Positions 34,282 through 42,780 of a DNA stretch of 64,000 nucleotides are shown in pieces; position 1 is the first letter of the stretch; each line of letters begins with the position of its first letter. The DNA lies in NCBI GenBank assembly GCA_963678375.2, contig OY782831.1:1426001-1490000 (forward strand). Direction: 5' to 3'. The translations under genes were made by a program, and so were the position numbers. The notes below the pieces were generated by a model, which searched no databases, had not been told where the DNA came from, and saw only the letters and a program-made list of their open reading frames with translations. This DNA comes from JAEKNW01 sp963678375. Its GTDB lineage: Bacteria > Cloacimonadota > Cloacimonadia > Cloacimonadales > JAFGVF01.

Positions 34282-35490
34282 ATGTCTTATAATTTCGCAA
34301 GTATTGAAGAGGCTGTTGAAGATATTAAACAAGGTAAAATGATTATTGTTGTTGATGATGAAGATAGAGAAAATGAGGGAGATATTATCTGTTCAGCAGA
34401 GAAAATAACTCCCGATATGATTAATTTTATGATAACCCATGCTAAAGGTTTGGTTTGTACACCTATGACTAATCAAGCCTTACAGAGGTTAAATATTCCA
34501 TTAATGACTGAAGATATTACAGAAAAGCAAGGTACCAAATTCACCATTTCTGTTGATGGTGCTAATAATACAACGACTGGAATTTCAGCTCAAGATAGAG
34601 CTAATACTATTCTATCCCTTGTGGACCCTAATTCACAAGCAGATGACTTTGTCAGACCAGGTCATATTTTTCCATTAAGAGCAGAAGCTGGAGGAGTATT
34701 AGTCCGAGCTGGACATACTGAAGCAGCTGTTGATTTAGCAAAATTAGCTAATTTACAACCAATGGGAGTTATCTGTGAAATCATAAATGAAGATGGTTCT
34801 ATGGCACGATTGAAAGATTTAGAAACCTACTCTCAGAAGCATGGGCTCAAGATTATTACCATTGCAGATTTAATTAAATATAGAAAAGCCAATGAAGAGC
34901 TAGTCGAACTTATTTCTCAAGCTAAGCTTCCTACACACTATGGAGAATTTACTATTTTTATCTTCAGAAGTACTATTTCCAATGAAGAACATCTTGCTAT
35001 CGTTAAAGGTGATATAGGTGATGGGAAAGACATCCTAGTAAGAGTCCACTCCGAGTGTCTAACAGGTGATGCACTTTTCTCAGCGAGATGCGATTGCGGA
35101 CAACAACTTGAGTATGCTTATCAAAAGATTGCCCAAGAGGGAAGAGGTGTAATTCTCTATATGAAGCAAGAAGGAAGAGGAATCGGTATTGCTAATAAAA
35201 TTAAAGCTTATCACTTACAAGACCATGGTAGAGATACAGTTGAAGCAAATTTAGAATTAGGCTTTGCTGAGGATCTTAGAGATTATGGTATAGGAGCTCA
35301 AATGCTGGCCTATCTTGGTGTAAAGGAAATGAGACTTTTAACCAATAATCCTAAAAAAGTAGTTGGACTTGAAGGTTATGGCTTAAAGATAATCCAAAGG
35401 GTACCAATAGAAATAGATGCCATGCAAGATAATCATTTTTATCTGAAGACAAAAAAAGAGAAGATGGGGCATTTGCTTAATAAAGTTTAG
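34282..35490 (+). CDS. ribBA: Bifunctional riboflavin enzyme RibBA
   Basis: The 402-residue fusion provides both entry points to riboflavin. Residues 1-200 are DHBP synthase (VVDDEDRENEGDIICSAE, GHIFPLRAEAGGVLVRAGHTEA). Residues 205-402 are GTP cyclohydrolase II (VRVHSECLTGDALFSARCDCG with three zinc Cys, and YMKQEGRGIGI). Both active sites look intact. AAGGAGTAACT ribosome site. No FMN riboswitch is seen; it ends the adk-ribBA run and is followed by a terminator. Confidence 0.96.
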   Translation: MSYNFASIEEAVEDIKQGKMIIVVDDEDRENEGDIICSAEKITPDMINFMITHAKGLVCTPMTNQALQRLNIPLMTEDITEKQGTKFTISVDGANNTTTGISAQDRANTILSLVDPNSQADDFVRPGHIFPLRAEAGGVLVRAGHTEAAVDLAKLANLQPMGVICEIINEDGSMARLKDLETYSQKHGLKIITIADLIKYRKANEELVELISQAKLPTHYGEFTIFIFRSTISNEEHLAIVKGDIGDGKDILVRVHSECLTGDALFSARCDCGQQLEYAYQKIAQEGRGVILYMKQEGRGIGIANKIKAYHLQDHGRDTVEANLELGFAEDLRDYGIGAQMLAYLGVKEMRLLTNNPKKVVGLEGYGLKIIQRVPIEIDAMQDNHFYLKTKKEKMGHLLNKV

Positions 35491-35504
35491 AGTTAAATAA
35501 CTGT

Positions 35505-35541
35505 AAGGATAGCTAGCATCTTGCCTGCTGTCCTTTTTTTA
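35505..35541 (+). terminator. Rho-independent terminator after ribBA
   Basis: AAGGATAGC (35505-35513) pairs with GCTGTCCTT (35527-35535), one G-U pair included, followed by a seven-base T run. Confidence 0.85.
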
Positions 35542-35618
35542 TTCTTGTAAAATAAATATTGACAATAAGATGAGATGTTTCCAAATTAGAATTATTATAA
35601 AATAAGAATGGAGATATC

Positions 35619-38600
35619 ATGAAAAAAGCACATTTACTGATATTAATTATGATAGTTATTTCTTCTATCTTGAATTCTGAGACATTTGAAATAAATAATA
35701 CTGAAAACAAGGTAAGTATAATTTCATCAAACAAGCATAGTACAATTATGAGTTTAGAGATTGGTTCTTTTACCAAAATACCCATATTTATTGAAGGAAA
35801 AGAATTTTATCACATCTCCATCGAAAAAGAAGCTGAAACTTATGAAAAAGGTGCTCCAGAAGTCCCAGTCATCTCAAGAAGTATTATCATTGATAATCAA
35901 ACAAAACCAGAGCTTAAAATACTTGCAAGCGAATATCAAGACTTTGAAATTGATGTCGCACCCTCTAAAGGTCTTATTACTAGAAATATAAATCCAGCAA
36001 CAGTTCCCTATGAACTTGGTATTACTTATAACAAGAATGAGTTCTATCCAGCTTCTCCAGTTTCTCTAAATAAACCTTATATCATGAGGAATTATAGAGG
36101 AGTTACTGTGTCTTTTACACCATTTTTATATAATCCCCAAACTGGGATTCTAAGGGTATATACAAAAATAGAAGTTGAAGTTCTAAATACTCAAGAAGTT
36201 GGAACGAATAGAATCATGTCAACTTCTAAGAATCTAACTTCCTTTGATTTTTTATACAGAAATCACTTTTTAAACTATGAAGATCTACGTTATGACCCTT
36301 TAGATGAGTTTGGCTCTATTTTAGTTATAGCTCCTCAAAATTATATTTCTACTATGCAAATTTATGCTAATTGGAAGATACAAAAAGGTATACCCACACA
36401 CATAGTAGATGTCGCTACTATTGGGAATAATTCAACATCTATCAAGAATTATATTCAAAACTATTATAATTCTCATCCAGACTTAGCATTTGTTCAGATT
36501 GCTGGAGATGCTGCTCAAGTTGCTACTCTTACATCAGAAGGTGGTGGGGCAGATCCAATGTACGCTTTAGTAGCCGGAAATGATAATTATCCAGATATAT
36601 TTATAGGTCGATTCTCTGCTGAAACAGTTAGCCAATTACTGACCCAAGTGGAAAGAACTCTTAACTATGAAAGAGATCTTAACTCATCTGCTACTTATTT
36701 AACGAAAGCTCTGGGTATTGCATCTGCTGAAGGGGGAGGAAGTCAAGGTGATAATGGAGAATCAGATATTACTCATATGAATATTATTAGAGATAATCTA
36801 CTTAACTACAACTATAATCAAGTTGATCAAGTCTATGACCCAGGTGCTAGTGCCTCAAATGTTGCAAGCTCAATTAATGATGGTAGAGGACATGTAAATT
36901 ATGTCGGTCATGGTTCAACAACCTCATGGAGCACAACAGGATTTTCTACCTCTAATATTAATAATCTAACAAATGTAAATAAACTCCCATTCATTGTTTC
37001 GGTAGCTTGTGTTAATGGTAATTTTGTTAACTCTACTTGTTTTGCTGAGGCTTGGTTGAGAGCAAGCTATAATGACCAACCAACTGGTGCTATGGCTATT
37101 TATGCTTCCACAATTAACCAATCATGGAATTCACCTATGAGAGGTCAAGATGAAATAAATGAATTGCTTACTAGTGAAGCTTTATCTACTATTGGAGGTT
37201 TATATTATAGTGGTGCTTGTGATATGATGGATGCTTATGGATCTGATGGTCAAGATATGTATAACACTTGGCATATTTTCGGCGATGCTTCTCTTCAGGT
37301 GAGGACTAACACGCCTCAGACAATGACTATTAGTCACTCTGGTTATCTAAGTATTGGAAGTTCTTCTTATAGTGTTAGTACAGGTACACCAAATGCTCTT
37401 GTAGCTATCACCCACAACAACCAAATTATTGCTAGCCAATACACCAATAATTCAGGTAATGTTCTTCTTGATTTAAACAATTTACCTACGAATCCAACTG
37501 ATTTAACTCTCACAGTTACCGCATTTAATAAAATTACTCTTGTTGAACCAGTCTCAATGTCAGTAAATAATGGGCCTTATCTTACACTAACGGAGTATTC
37601 AGTAAACGATGCTAATAATAATGGTCTCTTAGAGTATGGAGAAAATGCATCATTGGATTTAGTTATCGGAAATATAGGAACAGCTACTTCTCCTTCTGGA
37701 ACTATTACTTTTAGTGAATCAGACCCTTATGTAATTTTGACATCCCCTTCAACTTCAGTAAGTAGTCTAGTATCAGAAGGATCTCTAAATATTAATGATG
37801 TCATTGATTTCACTATTTCAGATAATGTTCCTAACAATCATTCAATCACTCTTTCGTATGTTATCACAGCTGGAGGAGAAGATTATACTGGTAGTATTAA
37901 CTTAACAGCCAAAAGCTATGAGATGGAAATCACCCAAATCTTGATTGATGATTCTAGTCAAGGTAATGGTAACAATGTTATTGATGCTGGAGAAACTTTC
38001 TCAGTAGTTGCGAGTATAGCTAATACAGGACAAGTGGCTTCTCCAAGCAACACTGTTAGTATAGGACAAGCTGATTATATCACATTTAATAATTCAAGTG
38101 ATAACATTCTTAGTATTGCTGCAGGCGGAGAAGCTAGTGTAAGTTTTGTTGCTACTGCTTCTAACTCAATACCGGCAGGTCAGCTAGTTACTCTTACTAT
38201 TACAGCTAATTATCCCAACTCTTCTATTGTTTTAAGCCAAGATTTCTTAGCAGCCCTTTTACAGATTGGTGATGGGAATGTAACAGATGCTCATCTCCCT
38301 ATTGAACCATACTATGGCTACACATATAGCCAAAGCATTTATACTTCTCAGGAACTTAACTTAAGGGTATCACAGATTAACAAAATAGCTTATCATTATA
38401 ATGGCAACTCTTCTTGGACTGACGATATTGTTATCTATATGGGTAATACAGATAAGAACAGCTTCACTTCTACTTCTGATTGGGTAGTCTCAACTAATCT
38501 TACAGAAGTTTATTCTGGTTCTTTCACTGCTCCAGCTACAGATGGTTGGGTAGAGATAGAACTAACTAGTCCTTTTACTTATGATGGTACAAGTAATTTA

Positions 38601-40559
38601 GTTATAGCTTTTGATGAAAACACTTCTGGTTACCATGCTAGTGGAGATGAATTCTATTGTTATGCATCTGGTTCTAATAGATCTATCTTCTATTATAATG
38701 ACTATACAAATCCTAATCCTGCTTCACCAGTTTCTGGTACAGTCTCAGGTAACAATCCCAATATTAGAATCTTTACTACTTCTACTAGTGATGAACCTGT
38801 AATTAATTTAAATACAACTTCAATTGATTTTGGAAGCGTTACAACTAATGATTTTGTACTGGAGACTATTATAATTTCAAATATTGGTGGAGTTCCTCTT
38901 ACAGGTTCTATAAGTACTGATAATAACTTTACTATAGTTGAGTCTAGAGCAAATGTCTCTAAGAACGATATTCAGCTTGCTCACCAAGAATCAAGAACAT
39001 TACGTAACAATAACTTCACACTTAGCTCTGGAGCTTCAAAATCTTATGATATTAGTCATCCTACAAATCAAGCTGGTACTTATTTAGGTTTGATAACTAT
39101 CCTTTCAAACGACCCTGATTCACCTCAACTTGATGTCCCATTAAGCTTAGAGGTTCTTGATCCAGCAAATATTAGTCTGAGTGCACGTACAGTATCTATC
39201 GGCTTACAGCCTGACCAAACTGCTAGCAGAAATTTAACAGTTTCCAATGACGGTGATATTGATTTGAACTGTACTCTCAATCTTAATTTTCCTGAAAATA
39301 GAGATTTAATTGAGATTTTCTCAGCTAATTTTGATGATCATGACTTGTCCACATGGACTATAGATTATCTTTCTTCTGCTGAAAATACTTGGCATATTAC
39401 AGATTCATATAATTATTATGGGACTAATTATAGCATAGACGGGTCTTCCTTTCTGTTCATCGATAGTGATGCAGCAGGTTCGGGTTTTGAAATGGATGAT
39501 AGTATTGAAAGCCCTTCTTTCAATATTAGTGGCTATGAAGAAATAACTATCCAGTTCGATCATTATTTCAATAAATGGTCTGATGAAATCGCAGATGTAG
39601 ACTTGTGGACAGGTAGTGAGTGGATTAATATTGCTAGCTGGCAAGGTAATGATATTGGCTCATGGTCATCTCCAACTCATTTTACTCATACATTTGTTAA
39701 TGAAGGATATACTGAAGTAAAACTGAGATTCCATTATTATAATGCTATCTATGAATACTATTGGGCAATTGATAACTTGCTTGTTACTGGTCAAGGAAGT
39801 CCTGCCCCTCAATGGCTCACTCTTGATAATCAATACACTAATCTTTCTATTGCACCTGATGTTAATCAAGATATAATCTTAAATTTCAATTCTCTTGATT
39901 TTACTCCAGGTGAATACACAGCAAGTCTTAATATTCAATCTAATGCAAGCAATAACAGCTCTTTAGATATTCCTATTACTCTAACTATTAGTGACTTAGT
40001 CAATGAACCTGACTGGCAACCAGTAATCTATCCGAACAATACTGCAACTATCTATGCTGAAGTTACTCATTTAAGTGATCAAATAGCTGAAGATGATATT
40101 GTATCAGCTTGGGTAGATGATGAATGCCGTGGACTTGGTGAGATAGTTTTAGTAGATAGAAGTCAAGCATTTACTACTATTTTAGTACAATCAAATGGTA
40201 ACTTAGAGAATGTCTATTTTAAGCTCTATGATAGGTCAGCTGATACAGTTATTGAGGAGTCCAACTCCACTCCTATAAGCAGTGGTCAAATTGTTGGCTC
40301 TGCTCAAGAACCTTTCCCTATCAATATTGGCATCATAGAGCTAATGACTCCTAATAACTTAGATGTCGAGATGTCTGACGGCATCGCTACTATTAACTGG
40401 TTAAGTGTTCCTAATGCAGACTACTATAAAGTATATTATTCTAACGATTTAAACAGTTGGATTGAATTAGGTGATACTAATGACACTTCTTATCAACATA
40501 ATCAACCACGTTCCAATACCCAAGCCTATTTCTATAAGGTTAAGGCTATGAAGAATTAA
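35619..40559 (+). CDS. Secreted gingipain-like C25 cysteine protease, multidomain
   Basis: The 1646-residue protein has a signal peptide (KKAHLLILIMIVISSILNS) and a ~200-residue propeptide of the C25 type. The caspase-fold catalytic domain (about residues 230-560) has FVQIAGDAAQVATL, the catalytic His in NYVGHGSTTSW (~430) and the catalytic Cys in SVACVNGNF (~463). Later parts include Ig-like CARDB-type domains (LEYGENASLDLVIGNIG), a choice-of-anchor D type domain (TSIDFGSVTTNDF), a jellyroll-like segment (STWTIDYLSSAENTWHI) and a final Fn3 domain. It should degrade proteins outside the cell. Unlike the 13632 nuclease it ends with the Fn3 domain and no YPNPFNP tail. GGAGAT ribosome site; strong terminator after it. 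Confidence 0.9.
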   Translation: MKKAHLLILIMIVISSILNSETFEINNTENKVSIISSNKHSTIMSLEIGSFTKIPIFIEGKEFYHISIEKEAETYEKGAPEVPVISRSIIIDNQTKPELKILASEYQDFEIDVAPSKGLITRNINPATVPYELGITYNKNEFYPASPVSLNKPYIMRNYRGVTVSFTPFLYNPQTGILRVYTKIEVEVLNTQEVGTNRIMSTSKNLTSFDFLYRNHFLNYEDLRYDPLDEFGSILVIAPQNYISTMQIYANWKIQKGIPTHIVDVATIGNNSTSIKNYIQNYYNSHPDLAFVQIAGDAAQVATLTSEGGGADPMYALVAGNDNYPDIFIGRFSAETVSQLLTQVERTLNYERDLNSSATYLTKALGIASAEGGGSQGDNGESDITHMNIIRDNLLNYNYNQVDQVYDPGASASNVASSINDGRGHVNYVGHGSTTSWSTTGFSTSNINNLTNVNKLPFIVSVACVNGNFVNSTCFAEAWLRASYNDQPTGAMAIYASTINQSWNSPMRGQDEINELLTSEALSTIGGLYYSGACDMMDAYGSDGQDMYNTWHIFGDASLQVRTNTPQTMTISHSGYLSIGSSSYSVSTGTPNALVAITHNNQIIASQYTNNSGNVLLDLNNLPTNPTDLTLTVTAFNKITLVEPVSMSVNNGPYLTLTEYSVNDANNNGLLEYGENASLDLVIGNIGTATSPSGTITFSESDPYVILTSPSTSVSSLVSEGSLNINDVIDFTISDNVPNNHSITLSYVITAGGEDYTGSINLTAKSYEMEITQILIDDSSQGNGNNVIDAGETFSVVASIANTGQVASPSNTVSIGQADYITFNNSSDNILSIAAGGEASVSFVATASNSIPAGQLVTLTITANYPNSSIVLSQDFLAALLQIGDGNVTDAHLPIEPYYGYTYSQSIYTSQELNLRVSQINKIAYHYNGNSSWTDDIVIYMGNTDKNSFTSTSDWVVSTNLTEVYSGSFTAPATDGWVEIELTSPFTYDGTSNLVIAFDENTSGYHASGDEFYCYASGSNRSIFYYNDYTNPNPASPVSGTVSGNNPNIRIFTTSTSDEPVINLNTTSIDFGSVTTNDFVLETIIISNIGGVPLTGSISTDNNFTIVESRANVSKNDIQLAHQESRTLRNNNFTLSSGASKSYDISHPTNQAGTYLGLITILSNDPDSPQLDVPLSLEVLDPANISLSARTVSIGLQPDQTASRNLTVSNDGDIDLNCTLNLNFPENRDLIEIFSANFDDHDLSTWTIDYLSSAENTWHITDSYNYYGTNYSIDGSSFLFIDSDAAGSGFEMDDSIESPSFNISGYEEITIQFDHYFNKWSDEIADVDLWTGSEWINIASWQGNDIGSWSSPTHFTHTFVNEGYTEVKLRFHYYNAIYEYYWAIDNLLVTGQGSPAPQWLTLDNQYTNLSIAPDVNQDIILNFNSLDFTPGEYTASLNIQSNASNNSSLDIPITLTISDLVNEPDWQPVIYPNNTATIYAEVTHLSDQIAEDDIVSAWVDDECRGLGEIVLVDRSQAFTTILVQSNGNLENVYFKLYDRSADTVIEESNSTPISSGQIVGSAQEPFPINIGIIELMTPNNLDVEMSDGIATINWLSVPNADYYKVYYSNDLNSWIELGDTNDTSYQHNQPRSNTQAYFYKVKAMKN

Positions 40560-40630
40560 ATAAACCATACTAGTGCATTTGACTCCTAGAGAATATTGCA
40601 CTAATTGGTTATAATAAAATAACTCTTACT

Positions 40631-40659
40631 GAAGGACCTTTGAAAGGTCCTTCTTTTTT
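40631..40659 (+). terminator. Rho-independent terminator after the C25 protease
   Basis: GAAGGACCTT and AAGGTCCTTC form a perfect 10-bp stem around TGA, followed by six T. Confidence 0.95.
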
Positions 40660-40746
40660 GGATTTAAGTTCAAGTCTGCTAGGGATATTAATCAAGAATC
40701 AAATGACCAATTACATTACAAAAATATGATCACAAAACCTACTTTA

Positions 40747-40794
40747 TTGTTACTCTCTCCATTAAAGTTGGATAAATTATGATGAGAGTAACAA
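40747..40794. repeat. Inverted-repeat element, copy 1
   Basis: TTGTTACTCTC (40747-40757) and GAGAGTAACAA (40784-40794) are perfect 11-bp arms. The same arms and partly the same loop (AAAGT, GGAT.AAT) recur at 59567-59606. Confidence 0.65.
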
Positions 40795-40809
40795 GGGAGG
40801 AAGGATTAG

Positions 40810-40836
40810 TTGCGGATGTGGCCATCTACTTTCCCA
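40810..40836 (+). repeat. Isolated degenerate tail unit of the composite hairpin element
   Basis: TTGCGGATGTGGCCATCTAC followed by TTTCCCA matches the 33-bp tandem units at 7070-7168. It lies alone, 33 kb away from them, showing that the unit can move or persist separately. Confidence 0.65.
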
Positions 40837-40890
40837 TTCAGTGAAGATGAAATGGGAAAAGAAGTCAGGTATTGTTGTTAGGATAAATAA

Positions 40891-40914
40891 AAAGCCTCAC
40901 TTTCGTAAGGCTTT
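40891..40914 (-). terminator. Terminator for the minus-strand genes at 40946-42138
   Basis: On the minus strand AAAGCCTTAC and GTGAGGCTTT (one G-U pair) close a GAAA tetraloop and are followed by TTATTT. The plus strand also carries T bases after it, so it may work in both directions. Confidence 0.85.
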
Positions 40915-40945
40915 AATTTTTTTATAAAATGATTAGTTTTATCAA

Positions 40946-41389
40946 CTAGTCTTCAATAACTTTTTCTTTTTCATCTTGGCAATCACAATCATCCTCGCAA
41001 TCGCAGTTTTCATCATTATCATCACAACCGCAGTCACATTGGCAATCATCATTTTTTGCTGAATCAGTTACAGTGATAGCAAAGATGTTAATACTCAATC
41101 TTGCAGAACTTAAAACAGGATAGAAATCTTCAATATATTCAGTAACTGTTGTTTGAATATCTTCGTTGTTATCTAAAATATCTTGCTTAAAGCCTACACT
41201 TATCTTAAGTGAAGATAAGTCCATATTGATATTAATTTTTGGCTTTTCACCGTAGACGTTGTTTAAGAATTCAGGTAAAGATTTACTAAGTTTTGAAATA
41301 GCTGAAATCTTTTGATACATTTTGAATCCAGCATATCCAATTCCAGTAAGAGCTCCTAACCACAGTACTTTCTTAAAAAATTTACTCAT
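40946..41389 (-). CDS. Membrane-anchored protein with Cys/Asp-rich metal-binding-like tail
   Basis: The 147-residue protein starts with a basic, then hydrophobic segment (KFFKKVLWLGALTGIGYAGF), likely a membrane anchor. A ~75-residue middle part (INMDLSSLKISVGFKQDIL, LSSARLSINIFAITVTD) looks like a small beta-alpha domain. The last ~35 residues are almost only Asp, Glu, Cys and Asn: DDCQCDCGCDDNDENCDC and EDDCDCQDEK, with eight Cys in about 26 residues. That looks like a metallothionein-like metal buffer; metal binding is inference. It follows the OB-fold protein gene by 38 nt and shares its transcript, ending at the hairpin 40891-40914. Confidence 0.7.
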   Translation of the reverse strand: MSKFFKKVLWLGALTGIGYAGFKMYQKISAISKLSKSLPEFLNNVYGEKPKININMDLSSLKISVGFKQDILDNNEDIQTTVTEYIEDFYPVLSSARLSINIFAITVTDSAKNDDCQCDCGCDDNDENCDCEDDCDCQDEKEKVIED

Positions 41390-41427
41390 TTCTCCTCCTT
41401 TTTAAGTTTTGTATATGAGCTAAGTCT

Positions 41428-42138
41428 TTATTTATAGATAGACTTAATTTTTCCCCAAGATTTCTTTGAATTGTTCACAGGAGTTCCTGATTGAACGTCA
41501 TCCATAGTTCTAGGGTTGATTGAAAATTCATCAAAACCATAATTAACCATACCAGTAATAGAAGAGAATTGGTCACCAACTGATGGTTCTGGTTGGATAT
41601 AGAATAAGTCATCTACATTACATGCACCAGTATTGTCATCAACTTCAAACTGATTATACTGATCTGGAGCAACAGTACATGTTACGTTCATAACCTTAAC
41701 TAAGCAACCTTCGTAAGATTCAGCTGTCATTCCACCAGACATTTGACCAGTAGTAACAATAATAGGATTAGGAACAGGGTTACCTGAACTTAAAACAGTA
41801 ACATCACAATAGGTTAATTCTGTGTAACCATAATATTCATCAACAGTACCAGTAACTTCTACTAAATCTCCAAGTTGAACATCAACGCTCCAATCAAAAA
41901 CGTAGATACCTTTCCAAGCTCCACCTTCAGGTTGAGAGATGAAGAATTTTCCAATTTCAGCAGATGTGTTAGCACGATTAGCAGTAACAACACCTTGAAC
42001 TGTTACTTCTTGACCATCTAGTGGAGATGGGTATGTTCCATCTGAACCAGCATCAGTAGTATACTGAATGTCATAAATCGTTGTAGCACTCATAGCTACA
42101 CTAACAACTAATAATATTACAAGTAAAAAGTTTTTCAT
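41428..42138 (-). CDS. Secreted OB-fold protein
   Basis: The 236-residue protein has a signal peptide (KNFLLVILLVVSVAMSA) and an OB-fold-type beta domain of the kind that precedes extracellular nucleases (DGQEVTVQGVVTANRANTS, GIYVFDWSVDVQLGDLVEVTGTV). A second similar half follows (EGCLVKVMNVTCTV, GDQFSSITGMVNYGF). No nuclease domain is attached. It ends SWGKIKSIYK, recalling TWKEIKAKYNID at the end of the 22276 protein. Promoter TTGTCA-17-TATAAT lies at 42193-42221. It may bind extracellular DNA or sugars; unproven. Confidence 0.75.
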   Translation of the reverse strand: MKNFLLVILLVVSVAMSATTIYDIQYTTDAGSDGTYPSPLDGQEVTVQGVVTANRANTSAEIGKFFISQPEGGAWKGIYVFDWSVDVQLGDLVEVTGTVDEYYGYTELTYCDVTVLSSGNPVPNPIIVTTGQMSGGMTAESYEGCLVKVMNVTCTVAPDQYNQFEVDDNTGACNVDDLFYIQPEPSVGDQFSSITGMVNYGFDEFSINPRTMDDVQSGTPVNNSKKSWGKIKSIYK

Positions 42139-42192
42139 TATAAACTCCTTTTTTTATTTACACTTTTTATTTTTCTCATTTTTAATGACATA

Positions 42193-42221
42193 ATTATAAG
42201 TCACATTTATCATAGTGACAA
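42193..42221 (-). promoter_or_regulatory. Promoter of the 41428-42138 gene
   Basis: On the minus strand, -35 TTGTCA (42216-42221), a 17-bp spacer and a perfect -10 TATAAT (42193-42198) precede the start codon by about 55 nt. Confidence 0.75.
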
Positions 42222-42310
42222 AATAGTGTCAATACTTTTTTCTGATATTAAAGATAAATTAATATTGTTAGCCAGTAACATCTTCAAAATTCCTAATTAA
42301 TAATATCCAA

Positions 42311-42395
42311 TTATTTAAGTAAAACCATTTTTTTTGTCTGAATTACATTATTGTTAGTGCTTAAACGACAGGAAATAACCCTGAAAAGTAATTCT
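42311..42395 (-). pseudogene. Decayed C-terminal Por-type secretion tail
   Basis: The minus strand reads CRLSTNNNVIQTKKMVLLK then stop, matching the usual end of Por/FlgD-type sorting tails (SGVYFYRLST...TKKMVLLK). Just upstream TCAGGG in another frame would supply the SG, so a frameshift lies in between. No full gene precedes it. The wider gap 42139-42780 holds no intact gene. Confidence 0.5.
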
Positions 42396-42461
42396 ATTTT
42401 TAAAAACTTTATACTTTGCAAACAATAAAGGGTGAAGCAATAGTAATCAAAAATATTATAA

Positions 42462-42488
42462 TTAACCCAAATAATGCAGTAGACCTTT
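42462..42488 (-). repeat. 27-bp dispersed repeat, copy 2
   Basis: Matches 25855-25881 at 25 of 27 bases. Upstream on this strand a frame is open for about 46 codons from a GTG near 42603 (with MDLTFAEEYSATHKGLLHYL at its end) and terminates in the repeat. A 12-base piece also occurs near 18722. Confidence 0.55.
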
Positions 42489-42666
42489 GTGAGTAGCACT
42501 ATATTCTTCTGCAAAAGTAAGATCCATAATTTCTCCGAATATATAAATTATATGCGTCAAAATTCTGTAAACTATTTTGCTAGAATAATCTGCAATCTTC
42601 ACCAGTGATGCGTAGCTTTAGCGAAGTATTACTAAAGCTCTACTACACTATCTGGGATTAAGAAGA

Positions 42667-42714
42667 GGCGCTCATTCTCTTAAGCTATTTCAAAAAAGCA
42701 ATGAAATGAGCACC
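42667..42714. repeat. Imperfect inverted repeat after the barrel-protein gene
   Basis: GGCGCTCATT (42667-42676) and AATGAGCACC (42705-42714) pair at nine of ten bases. It lies ~70 nt downstream of the minus-strand gene ending at 42781 but lacks a T run, so it is a poor terminator. A second hairpin (GTAGCTTTAG/CTAAAGCTCTAC) lies at about 42611-42644. Confidence 0.4.
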
Positions 42715-42780
42715 TAGACAACATTTCCTATTAAATTAACCATCAAGCTGTTTACAGGATTAATTAATACTTATTATAAC

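Noticed and set aside
42311..42514. 67-residue hydrophobic protein on the minus strand
   Set aside because: Only its last 19 residues look protein-like (a sorting-tail end); the upstream part is AT-rich noise without a ribosome site.
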